The notes under the pieces were generated by a model that worked only from the letters and a program-made list of their open reading frames with translations, had not been told where the DNA came from and searched no databases. Of a stretch of 5,040 bases of DNA, positions 1 to 4,993 are shown one piece after another. The first letter of the stretch is position 1. Every line of letters begins with the position of its first letter. The position numbers were made by a program, and so were the translations under genes. Source of the stretch: JBNJEA01 sp051745395 (lineage in GTDB: Bacteria > Desulfobacterota > Desulfobacteria > Desulfobacterales > Desulfosalsimonadaceae); contig JBNJEA010000185.1 in assembly GCA_051745395.1 (NCBI GenBank), positions 1 through 5,040 of the forward strand. The letters are read 5' to 3'.

Positions 1-169
1 ATTCCGCCTCAGTGAGGATGCCGGCCTTGACCAGCGTCTTGCAGTGGGCGATGCTGCCGGCAATGTCGTAGGCGTACAGCCGCCGGTCAACGGCAATCGA
101 TGATGTAAAGGCCTCGACATCCCGGTCGGTTTCCTGGGAAAAACGCCCGTCCCATGGTTTTTCACTCAT
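1..169 (-). CDS. argH: Argininosuccinate lyase, N-terminal 56 codons (cut by window edge)
   Basis: ArgH splits argininosuccinate into arginine and fumarate, the last step of arginine synthesis, in the cytosol. Reading leftward from the ATG at 169, the frame is open to the window edge and gives 56 residues. They start MSEKPWDGRF and include SSIAVDRRLYAYDIAGSIAH (residues 23-42) and KAGILTEAE. This is the standard ArgH amino terminus: a short W-x-GRF entry segment, then the helix with D-x-RLY-x-YDI-x-GS-x-AH. The catalytic signature loop near the C-terminus lies outside the window. A GGGGA stretch about 10 nt upstream can serve as ribosome binding site. The gene follows argG on the same strand, but a 375-bp gap containing MITE copy A separates them, so it may depend on read-through or on its own promoter. 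The call rests on sequence resemblance plus the argG neighbour; only the length is unknown. Confidence 0.93.
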   Translation of the reverse strand, partial: MSEKPWDGRFSQETDRDVEAFTSSIAVDRRLYAYDIAGSIAHCKTLVKAGILTEAE

Positions 170-271
170 TATCGGATCATCCCCGCCAACGATTCAAAGA
201 TTCTTTGTTCTTTTCTTGCGCGTTATTTCTCGCGCCAAGTCGCAAAGGCATTACGTTCATTTTCTGCTTTC
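170..271. other. argH upstream region, non-coding, with degenerate CGCAAAGG repeat remnant
   Basis: This stretch holds no credible gene. It contains the argH ribosome binding region and, at 226-248, the text TTTCTCGCGC followed by AAGT and CGCAAAGG. That resembles, in inverted orientation, the array at 500-531 on the other side of MITE copy A, but with fewer repeat units. Positions 261-271 (TTTCTGCTTTC) form the left flanking direct repeat of MITE copy A. No convincing -35/-10 pair for argH was found here. Confidence 0.5.
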
Positions 272-489
272 TGATTATCCGGAAAATTCCAGTTTCAAAA
301 AAAGAAATCGCATCGTCCGTCATGCCCGCGAAAGCGGGCATCCAGTTTTCCAGGCGGCATGAAAACCCTTGATGCCTGCCTCCGCAGGCATGACAGACGT
401 AGCAAATCGCTTTTTTTGTTAATTCTCAGCGGTTCATAATACCTACATTCAGCACACAGAAACTCTAACTGAAATATTTCGGTAACCGG
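272..489 (+). mobile_element. MITE-like non-coding element, copy A (218 bp)
   Basis: This copy matches the reverse complement of 4764-4982 along its whole length, with about 20 differences including one single-base indel (about 91% identity by hand alignment). Its ends are inverted repeats of each other: the left end reads GATTATCCGGAAAATTCCAG (273-292), and the right end reads, in reverse complement, GGTTACCGAAATATTTCAG. It is bordered by an imperfect 11-bp direct repeat, TTTCTGCTTTC at 261-271 and ATCCTGCTTTC at 490-500, identical at 9 of 11 positions, as expected for a target-site duplication that has decayed. It has no coding capacity worth naming; short frames crossing it are not conserved as proteins. 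Inside are two strong hairpins (see 314-399), while the outer arms carry A/T runs that can also pair, so most of the element can fold back on itself. It lies between argG and argH. The family is not one I can name. Boundaries are accurate to about 2 bp. Confidence 0.82.
314..399. repeat. Two-hairpin palindromic core of MITE copy A
   Basis: This 86-bp core begins CGTCCGTCATGCC and ends with the near-exact inverse GGCATGACAGACG. It holds two perfect 8-bp stems: ATGCCCGC/GCGGGCAT at 322-341 with a GAAA loop, and ATGCCTGC/GCAGGCAT at 372-391 with a CTCC loop. Between them GTTTTC and GAAAAC pair, so the whole core is also one imperfect palindrome. The hairpin text around CATGCCCGCGAAAGCGGGCATCC resembles REP/dRS3-like intergenic repeats known from many proteobacteria, which suggests the core could be an older repeat carried inside the larger element. 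T-runs lie about 18 nt beyond the hairpins on each side, too far for a classical terminator. Confidence 0.75.
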
Positions 490-499
490 ATCCTGCTTT

Positions 500-531
500 C
501 CTTTGCGTCTTTGCGCCTTTGCGCGAGAAAA
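500..531 (-). repeat. Tandem CGCAAAGR 8-mer array with CTCGCGC tail
   Basis: On the minus strand three consecutive 8-mers CGCAAAGG, CGCAAAGA and CGCAAAGG (plus positions 516-523, 508-515 and 500-507) are preceded by TTTTCTCGCG. Similar CGCAAAG/ACGCAAAGG strings occur between genes in many bacterial genomes, and I know of no established function for them. The array abuts the right flanking repeat of MITE copy A and lies in the short stretch between that element and the argG stop codon. A shortened inverted relative lies at 226-248. Confidence 0.65.
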
Positions 532-544
532 TTTCCTCTGTGCC

Positions 545-1756
545 TTATTTCCCCTTCCGCTCCATCAGGTTCCGGATCCGCAGCCGCAAGGCGTTTAACC
601 GGATAAAGCCTTCGGCGTCTTTCTGCCGGTAAACCGAATCGTCCTCGAATGTGGCGAAATCCTCACTGTAGAGCGATTCTTCCGATTTACGGCCGATCAC
701 CCGGCAATTGCCCTTGTAGAGTTCGAGCCGGACAACGCCGTTGACGGATTTCTGGGTGTCGTCGATCATGTTCTGCATAAGTTCGCGTTCCGGGGAAAAC
801 CAGAAGCCGTTGTATATGATCTCGGCGTACTTGGGCATCAAAGAATCGCGCAGGTGCATGACCTCGCGGTCCATGGTTATCGATTCCACGGCCATGTGGG
901 CGATCCGCAAAATGCTGCCGCCCGGGGTTTCATAAACGCCGCGGGACTTCATGCCCACAAACCGGTTTTCCACGATATCGGCCCGCCCCACGCCGTGTTT
1001 GCCGCCAAGACGGTTTAAGGCGGCCAGCAGTTCGGCCGGCGACATCGATTGATCGTTAATGGCCACCGGATCTCCCTTGGCAAACGTTACATCGATGATT
1101 TCCGGCTGGTCGGGCGCCTGCTGCGGGGAAACACTCAAGGTAAACATGTCCTCTGGCGGCGGGTTCCAGGGATCTTCCAGGATACCGCCTTCATAGCTGA
1201 TGTGCAGCAGGTTGCGGTCGGTGCTGTAGGGCTTTTCCTGCGTGGAGGTCACGGGAATGCCGTGTTTTTCGGCAAACGCCATCAGGGCGGTCCGCGAGTT
1301 AAGATCCCATTCCCGCCAGGGTGCGATCACCTGGATCTGGGGATCAATGGCGTAATAGCTCAACTCGAAGCGCACCTGGTCGTTGCCCTTGCCCGTGGCC
1401 CCGTGGCTGACCGCCTCGGCGCCTTCGGCTTTGGCGATTTCCATCTGCCGCTTGGAAATCAGCGGCCGGGCAAGCGATGTGCCCAGCAGGTACTGCCCTT
1501 CATAGATGACATTGGCCCGGAAGGCCGGAAAGACGTAATCGCGGACGAATTCTTCTTTTAAATCATCAATGTAGACGGTGGACGCCCCGGTCTGTTTGGC
1601 CTTGACCTCGACGTCGGAAAGTTCTTCTTCCTGGCCGATATCGGCGGAAAAGGCGATGACCTCGCAATCATAGGTTTCGGCCAGCCACTTCAAAATCACC
1701 GATGTATCGAGACCGCCCGAGTAGGCGAGGACGACTTTTTGAATATCTTTACCCAA
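545..1756 (-). CDS. argG: Argininosuccinate synthase
   Basis: ArgG condenses citrulline and aspartate using ATP, via a citrullyl-AMP intermediate, to form argininosuccinate in the cytosol. The product from the chosen start is 403 residues, normal for bacterial ArgG. Visible motifs are the PP-loop AYSGGLDTS (residues 11-19) that binds ATP, YEGQYLLGTSLARPLI (85-100), and ATGKGNDQVRFE (120-131), which belong to the nucleotide and citrulline/aspartate sites. I place the start at TTG 1756, giving M-GKDIQKVVLAYSGG. A strong AAAAGGAG lies 7 nt upstream (1764-1771), and family members begin only a few residues before K-V-V-L-A-Y-S. The ATG at 1819 would add 21 residues that look like translated leader and has no obvious ribosome binding site. 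The gene follows the HEPN gene after 69 nt and precedes MITE copy A and argH. Nothing suggests truncation or frameshift. Confidence 0.97.
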   Translation of the reverse strand: MGKDIQKVVLAYSGGLDTSVILKWLAETYDCEVIAFSADIGQEEELSDVEVKAKQTGASTVYIDDLKEEFVRDYVFPAFRANVIYEGQYLLGTSLARPLISKRQMEIAKAEGAEAVSHGATGKGNDQVRFELSYYAIDPQIQVIAPWREWDLNSRTALMAFAEKHGIPVTSTQEKPYSTDRNLLHISYEGGILEDPWNPPPEDMFTLSVSPQQAPDQPEIIDVTFAKGDPVAINDQSMSPAELLAALNRLGGKHGVGRADIVENRFVGMKSRGVYETPGGSILRIAHMAVESITMDREVMHLRDSLMPKYAEIIYNGFWFSPERELMQNMIDDTQKSVNGVVRLELYKGNCRVIGRKSEESLYSEDFATFEDDSVYRQKDAEGFIRLNALRLRIRNLMERKGK

Positions 1757-1763
1757 GAGCGAA

Positions 1764-1771
1764 CTCCTTTT
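1764..1771 (-). promoter_or_regulatory. Ribosome binding site that fixes the argG TTG start
   Basis: The minus strand reads AAAAGGAG, then 7 nt, then TTG GGT AAA. This is the only strong Shine-Dalgarno match near the argG amino terminus. It supports TTG at 1756 over the upstream ATG at 1819. Confidence 0.8.
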
Positions 1772-1772
1772 T

Positions 1773-1820
1773 GTTGAAAGCCTTCGAAAAAATACAAATG
1801 AATAGTTATTGCCTTTCAAC
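1773..1820. repeat. Inverted repeat in the argG leader
   Basis: GTTGAAAG at 1773-1780 is repeated as its exact reverse complement CTTTCAAC at 1813-1820, with 32 nt between the arms. The proximal arm ends two bases before the argG ribosome binding site, so a hairpin here could affect argG translation or mark a binding site. The loop is long and AT-rich, so folding energy may be modest and chance is possible. Confidence 0.4.
1791..1819 (-). promoter_or_regulatory. Possible sigma-70-type promoter for argG
   Basis: The minus strand has TTGAAA (1819-1814), a 17-nt spacer, then TGTATT (1796-1791). The -35 matches TTGACA at 5 of 6 positions and the -10 matches TATAAT at 4 of 6. It sits in the 69-nt gap between HEPN and argG and would give a leader of about 30 nt. 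The -35 overlaps the upstream arm of the inverted repeat at 1773-1820. This is a weak sequence-only prediction; argG could equally be read from the argD transcript. Confidence 0.3.
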
Positions 1821-1825
1821 GAAGC

Positions 1826-2233
1826 TTATGATGCCGTATAATTCTCTAAATATGTGCAAATCCCGTCAACAAATTCCCTTGCTTGTTCTGCGGCTACTTC
1901 ACTCTGTTCTTCTGTCGGTTCAAACATGTCGCCATAATCGGCATCCTGACGAAGATCAAAAAGACGATGCAGCCATTTTGAAAAACGTTTATCAAAGATG
2001 CCGGTTTTGACAAACGCCTTGTCAAAAAAAGCAATCGCACCGGAATGTTTGGATACTTTGGCTTTTTCGTAAACCACCAGTGCCTGTATTGCATAAAACA
2101 TGGCGTAATAGGCTCTGTTAATGGCGCCACGGATGTGTCCTGCATTTTTTAAGACATCCATTTCAGAAAGGGCGTCGTTTGCCTGCTGCAGTCTATAGTG
2201 GCAAAGTTCCCGTTTCCGAAAATCGTCATTCAT
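1826..2233 (-). CDS. HEPN-domain protein (COG1895-like), partner of the MNT gene
   Basis: This is a 135-residue, mostly helical protein. Features typical of small HEPN proteins paired with minimal nucleotidyltransferases are AINRAYYAMFYAIQAL (residues 37-52), KHSGAIAFF (62-70) followed by KAFVKTG, and LRQDADYGDMF (94-104), then an acidic E-x-A-x-x-A-x-E-F-V helix. HEPN proteins in such pairs can be toxins with RNase activity or non-toxic nucleotide-binding partners. The RX4-6H catalytic motif of RNase HEPNs is not apparent: the residues after R40 are AYYAMFY, without histidine. RNase activity is therefore doubtful. The ATG overlaps the MNT stop as ATGA (2230-2233), with GGGAG 7 nt upstream inside the MNT gene, a sign of translational coupling. 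The region is more AT-rich than the arg genes: two hand-counted 60-base samples gave 48% and 40% GC, against 70% in one argF sample. The family assignment is good; the biological role is unknown. Confidence 0.87.
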   Translation of the reverse strand: MNDDFRKRELCHYRLQQANDALSEMDVLKNAGHIRGAINRAYYAMFYAIQALVVYEKAKVSKHSGAIAFFDKAFVKTGIFDKRFSKWLHRLFDLRQDADYGDMFEPTEEQSEVAAEQAREFVDGICTYLENYTAS

Positions 2234-2553
2234 GCAGCCACTCCCTCAGTTCGTATTGATTCAATTAGCGGGCTGTCAGAAAGGGGGCCGTGTTCGTATT
2301 CTTTTTCAGATATCACTATCGTGGATATAAAAACTTCGTTATCAAAGCCCACCTCCCAGGCCAAATCGCTTATCCGGAAACGGTCATTCGGTGTGACCTG
2401 CTTCAGCACAACGCAAACATCAAGATCCGATTCGTGCGTGGCCGTTCCCCTGGTATACGATCCATAAGCGCGGATACGTGCCTCCGGGTATACTCGTCTT
2501 ACCTTTTCGGCAAATTCCTTCAGTATTTGAAAATAATCGGTTGTCGAATTCAT
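2230..2553 (-). CDS. Minimal nucleotidyltransferase (MNT) domain protein
   Basis: This is a 107-residue protein with the polymerase-beta-like nucleotidyltransferase signature: AYGSYTRGTATHESDLDVCVVL (split as AYGSYTRG, residues 29-36, and SDLDVCVVL, 42-50). G31-S32 and the D43-x-D45 pair are the expected triphosphate- and metal-binding residues. The position where many relatives carry a third acidic residue on a later strand appears as FISTIVIS (75-82), without an obvious Asp there, so activity could be altered; I could not align this formally. In HepT/MntA-type systems the MNT protein adds AMP to the HEPN partner to neutralise it; whether that applies here is inference. The gene starts 20 nt after argF stops and overlaps the HEPN gene by 4 nt, so it is probably co-transcribed with argD-argF. 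Its ribosome binding site is weak (AAGG about 10 nt from ATG). The domain call is firm; substrate and role are unknown. Confidence 0.87.
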   Translation of the reverse strand: MNSTTDYFQILKEFAEKVRRVYPEARIRAYGSYTRGTATHESDLDVCVVLKQVTPNDRFRISDLAWEVGFDNEVFISTIVISEKEYEHGPLSDSPLIESIRTEGVAA

Positions 2554-2573
2554 AATTCCAATACCTTAGGGAT

Positions 2574-3488
2574 TTACCCCACAATCAACATCTCCAATAT
2601 CGCCTTATGCATATGCAGCTTGTTTTCCGTCTGGTCCCAGACCACGGCCTGGCTGCCTTCGAGTACGTCGGCGGTGATTTCCTCGCCGCGGTGTGCCGGC
2701 AGGCAATGCATGACAATGGCGTCTTCGGCGGCCACGGAAAGCAGTTTCTCGTTGACCTGGAAGGGGGCAAACACCTGCCGGCGCGCCTCGGTCTCGGCCT
2801 CCTGCCCCATGCTGGCCCAGACATCGGTGTTGACCACGTCCACGTTTCGCACGGCCGCATAGGCATCGTTGGTCACCGCAATTTTTCCGCCTGCGATATC
2901 CTGTGCGGCGGCCAATATGGACGCATCCGGCATATAGGTTTCCGGACAGGCCAGGGTCAACTGAAACCCCAGCACGGCCGCGGCATTGATCCAGGATTGG
3001 GCCATGTTGTTGCCGTCGCCGATCCAGGCGACCTTGACGCCTTCATAGCCGCCCTTGCATTCGATGACCGTCATCAGGTCGCTCAATACCTGGCAGGGGT
3101 GGTAGCGATCGGTCAGGGCGTTAATGATGGGAATGGAGGCGATATCTGCAAATTCCTCCTGCATTTGCTGCGAAAAGGTCCGCAGCACCAGCGCATCAAG
3201 GTAGCGTTCCAGAACCCGGGCCGTATCGGCGATGGGTTCATTGCGGGCCAACTGGGTGTCTGCGGCCTGCATGAAAATCGGCGTTGCGCCGAGCTGGGCC
3301 GCGGCTGCTTCGAAGGAAATCCGCGTCCGGGTCGACGGCTTTTCAAAAATCATCCCCACGGTTTTGCCGACCAGGGACCGGTCCGTGACCCCTTTTTGGC
3401 GGCGGTCCTTTAACTCCGCCGCCCGGGCAAACAATGCATCGAAATCCGATCGATTCAGTGCGGAAAGTGTCAGAATGTCTTTATTCAA
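2574..3488 (-). CDS. argF: Ornithine carbamoyltransferase (anabolic)
   Basis: ArgF transfers the carbamoyl group from carbamoyl phosphate to ornithine, giving citrulline. The 304-residue product is the normal size. Diagnostic motifs are all present: FEKPSTRTRISFE with STRTR at residues 52-56 (carbamoyl phosphate site), HPCQ at 130-133, the dinucleotide-fold-like VAWIGDGNNMAQSW (153-166), DVWASMGQE at 222-230 (the SMG ornithine loop) and HCLPAHRGEEI at 261-271 (active-site Cys). These separate it from aspartate carbamoyltransferase. The start is TTG at 3488, preceded by AGGGGAG (3494-3500) overlapping the argD stop codon; no in-frame ATG is better placed. It lies 11 nt downstream of argD and 20 nt upstream of the MNT gene. 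It is biosynthetic by context, since the neighbours are argD and argG and no arcA or arcC is seen. Confidence 0.97.
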   Translation of the reverse strand: MNKDILTLSALNRSDFDALFARAAELKDRRQKGVTDRSLVGKTVGMIFEKPSTRTRISFEAAAAQLGATPIFMQAADTQLARNEPIADTARVLERYLDALVLRTFSQQMQEEFADIASIPIINALTDRYHPCQVLSDLMTVIECKGGYEGVKVAWIGDGNNMAQSWINAAAVLGFQLTLACPETYMPDASILAAAQDIAGGKIAVTNDAYAAVRNVDVVNTDVWASMGQEAETEARRQVFAPFQVNEKLLSVAAEDAIVMHCLPAHRGEEITADVLEGSQAVVWDQTENKLHMHKAILEMLIVG

Positions 3489-3493
3489 GGTGT

Positions 3494-3500
3494 CTCCCCT
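3494..3500 (-). promoter_or_regulatory. Ribosome binding site for the argF TTG start
   Basis: The minus strand reads AGGGGAG, whose first A is the last base of the argD TAA stop, then 5 nt, then TTG AAT AAA. The overlap of stop codon and Shine-Dalgarno suggests translational coupling of argD and argF. Confidence 0.75.
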
Positions 3501-4693
3501 TATTCGGCGTCATATTCGCCGAGTATGGCATCCAGGCAATCGATCAGCCCGTCGATTTGACTCCGGCGGATAATCAGCGGCGGAATAAATCGAAGAATAT
3601 TTTCCTGGGTACAGTTGATCAGGTAGCCGTTTTTCATACAGGCCTCCACGATGGGCGCCCCGCCGGTATTTACGCGCATGCCCAGCATCAGGCCGATCCC
3701 CCGGACGTCTTGGACAACCGAATGGCGCTTTTGCAGTTCTTCCAGGCGGGACTTGAAATATTGCCCCGTCTCCCGGCAATGCGCGACAACCTGTTCCCGC
3801 TCCATCTGGCCGACCACTTCCAGGGCCGCGGCCGTGACCAGCGGCGTGCCGCCGAACGTGGATGCATGCGCGCCGGGCGTAAAGGCTGCGGCAATCGATT
3901 CTTTCGCCAGCATGGCCCCTATGGGCAGGCCGTTTCCCAGCGCCTTGGCCAGGGTCATGATGTCCGGGGTCACATCGAAATGCTCGTATCCGAAAAACCG
4001 GCCGGTCCGGCCCAGGCCCGTCTGGATTTCATCAAATATCAAAATGGCGCCGGTTTCATCGCAGAGCTTTCGCACGGCGGTCATATACTCGGGCGATGCG
4101 CAGACCACCCCGCCTTCGCCCTGCACGGGTTCAATCAGCACGGCGCATGTATTTTCATTGACCTGGCGTTTTAAGGCATCAAAATCATTAAACGGCACGA
4201 AATCAAAGCCTTCCAGAATCGGCTCGAATCCTTCCCGGACCTTCTTCTGGCCGGTGGCTGAAAGCGTGGCATAGGTCCGGCCGTGAAAGGAATGGTCCAT
4301 GGCCACGATCCGCCACCGGTCGTAATTGCCCTGGTCGAAAAAGTTTTTGCGCGCCAGCTTGATAGCCGACTCGTTGGCCTCCGCACCGCTGTTGCAGAAA
4401 AACACCCGGTCAGCAAAACTGTGGCCGACCAGCCATTCCGCCAGCTCTACCTGGGGTGCGGTGTAATACAGGTTGGATACGTGAAACAGCCGGCTGGCCT
4501 GCTCGCTCAACGCCCGGGCCACGCCCGGATTGGCATGGCCGAGGTTGCAGACGGCAATGCCGGCGACAAAATCCGTATATGCCTTGCCCGCCGTATCCCA
4601 CAGGGTAGCGCCCGTGCCGTGGTCAAACACCACGGGAAACCGTTTGTAGGTGTTGGCGATGACCCGGTTTGCTCTGTCTATGATCTCCTGCAT
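3500..4693 (-). CDS. argD: Acetylornithine aminotransferase
   Basis: ArgD is a class III pyridoxal-phosphate aminotransferase that converts N-acetylglutamate semialdehyde to N-acetylornithine with glutamate as amino donor. Many ArgD enzymes also serve as succinyldiaminopimelate aminotransferase for lysine. The product has 397 residues, the usual length. Visible are NSGAEANE (residues 101-108, phosphate-binding), FHGRT (136-140, with the aromatic residue that stacks on the cofactor), IEPVQGEGG (187-195), DEIQTGLGRTG (221-231, D221 contacting the pyridine nitrogen), TLAKALGNGLPIGA with K250 as Schiff-base lysine, and STFGGTPL (278-285). The ATG at 4693 has AAGGA 6 nt upstream (4700-4704). It is the first arg gene of the visible cluster; MITE copy B lies 70 bp upstream. 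Ornithine or GABA aminotransferase activity cannot be excluded by motif alone, but context favours ArgD. Confidence 0.96.
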   Translation of the reverse strand: MQEIIDRANRVIANTYKRFPVVFDHGTGATLWDTAGKAYTDFVAGIAVCNLGHANPGVARALSEQASRLFHVSNLYYTAPQVELAEWLVGHSFADRVFFCNSGAEANESAIKLARKNFFDQGNYDRWRIVAMDHSFHGRTYATLSATGQKKVREGFEPILEGFDFVPFNDFDALKRQVNENTCAVLIEPVQGEGGVVCASPEYMTAVRKLCDETGAILIFDEIQTGLGRTGRFFGYEHFDVTPDIMTLAKALGNGLPIGAMLAKESIAAAFTPGAHASTFGGTPLVTAAALEVVGQMEREQVVAHCRETGQYFKSRLEELQKRHSVVQDVRGIGLMLGMRVNTGGAPIVEACMKNGYLINCTQENILRFIPPLIIRRSQIDGLIDCLDAILGEYDAE

Positions 4694-4763
4694 GATTCAT
4701 CCTTATTCAATTCCGCCGGGAAAACCAGTTTTAAACAGATCTACACCGGAATAAATTATTTAT
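4694..4763 (-). promoter_or_regulatory. argD leader between MITE copy B and the start codon
   Basis: These 70 bases contain the argD ribosome binding site (AAGGA at 4700-4704) and an AT-rich stretch at 4751-4763 that is the left flanking repeat of MITE copy B (AAATTATTTAT). I see no convincing -35/-10 pair and no clear ARG box. The argD promoter may lie inside or beyond the MITE, or argD may be read from a gene to the right of the window. Confidence 0.35.
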
Positions 4764-4982
4764 CCGGTTATCCGAAATATTCCAGTTAGAGATTCTGTTT
4801 GTTGAATAAAGGCATTATGAACTGCCGAGAAATAACAAAAAAAGCGATTTGCTACGTCTGTCATGCCTGCGGAGGCAGGCATCCAGGGTTTTCATGTCGC
4901 CTGGAAAACTGGATGCCCGCCTTCGCGGGCATGACAGACGAGGCGATGTCTTTTTTTGGATCTGGAATTTTCCGGATAACCA
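4764..4982 (-). mobile_element. MITE-like non-coding element, copy B (219 bp)
   Basis: This is the better preserved copy, inverted relative to copy A. Its ends are GGTTATCCGAAATATTCCAG at 4766-4785 and CTGGAATTTTCCGGATAACC at 4962-4981, which pair at 18 of 20 positions as terminal inverted repeats. The element is bordered by a perfect 11-bp direct repeat AAATTATTTAT at 4753-4763 and 4983-4993, a convincing target-site duplication. Length, terminal inverted repeats, lack of a transposase and a second copy in the same window fit a MITE mobilised in trans. An 11-bp duplication is within the range reported for some IS4-type transposases, but the responsible family cannot be read from this sequence. 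The 65-codon frame across it (4799-4996) is not a real gene: it only translates the palindromes. Confidence 0.87.
4855..4940. repeat. Two-hairpin palindromic core of MITE copy B
   Basis: This is the inverted counterpart of the core at 314-399. The stems are ATGCCTGC/GCAGGCAT at 4863-4882 with a GGAG loop, and ATGCCCGC/GCGGGCAT at 4913-4932 with a CTTC loop. Both 8-bp stems are intact. The first hairpin's loop is identical to copy A's, and the second differs from it by one base, which shows that substitutions have spared the stems. Confidence 0.75.
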
Positions 4983-4993
4983 AAATTATTTAT

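Noticed and set aside
154..372. Plus-strand 72-aa open frame between argH and MITE copy A
   Set aside because: It starts inside argH on the opposite strand and ends in the MITE palindrome; the tail MPAKAGIQ is the common translation of such repeats.
314..399. CRISPR-like repeats
   Set aside because: The repeated units are inverted hairpins with no regular direct repeats or spacers, and no cas genes are present.
300..420. Rho-independent terminator formed by the MITE hairpins
   Set aside because: T-runs lie about 18 nt beyond the stems on either strand instead of directly after them. Some termination is possible but cannot be claimed.
1049..1561. Plus-strand 170-aa open frame opposite argG
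   Set aside because: Antisense shadow of a well-supported argG; no family resemblance.
2607..3413. Long plus-strand open frame (268 aa) opposite argF
   Set aside because: It mirrors the GC-rich argF codons on the other strand, shows no recognisable domain, and argF itself carries all the family motifs.
3434..4274. Long plus-strand open frames opposite argD (246 and 207 aa)
   Set aside because: They are antisense shadows of argD with low-complexity, motif-free translations and no supporting ribosome binding site.
4694..4763. ARG box or arginine attenuator upstream of argD
   Set aside because: No clear 18-bp ARG box palindrome, leader peptide rich in arginine codons, or terminator/antiterminator pair could be seen.
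272..4982. Composite transposon carrying argD-argF-MNT-HEPN-argG
   Set aside because: The outer flanks differ, while each copy has its own private 11-bp duplication, so the copies inserted separately; no transposase is present.
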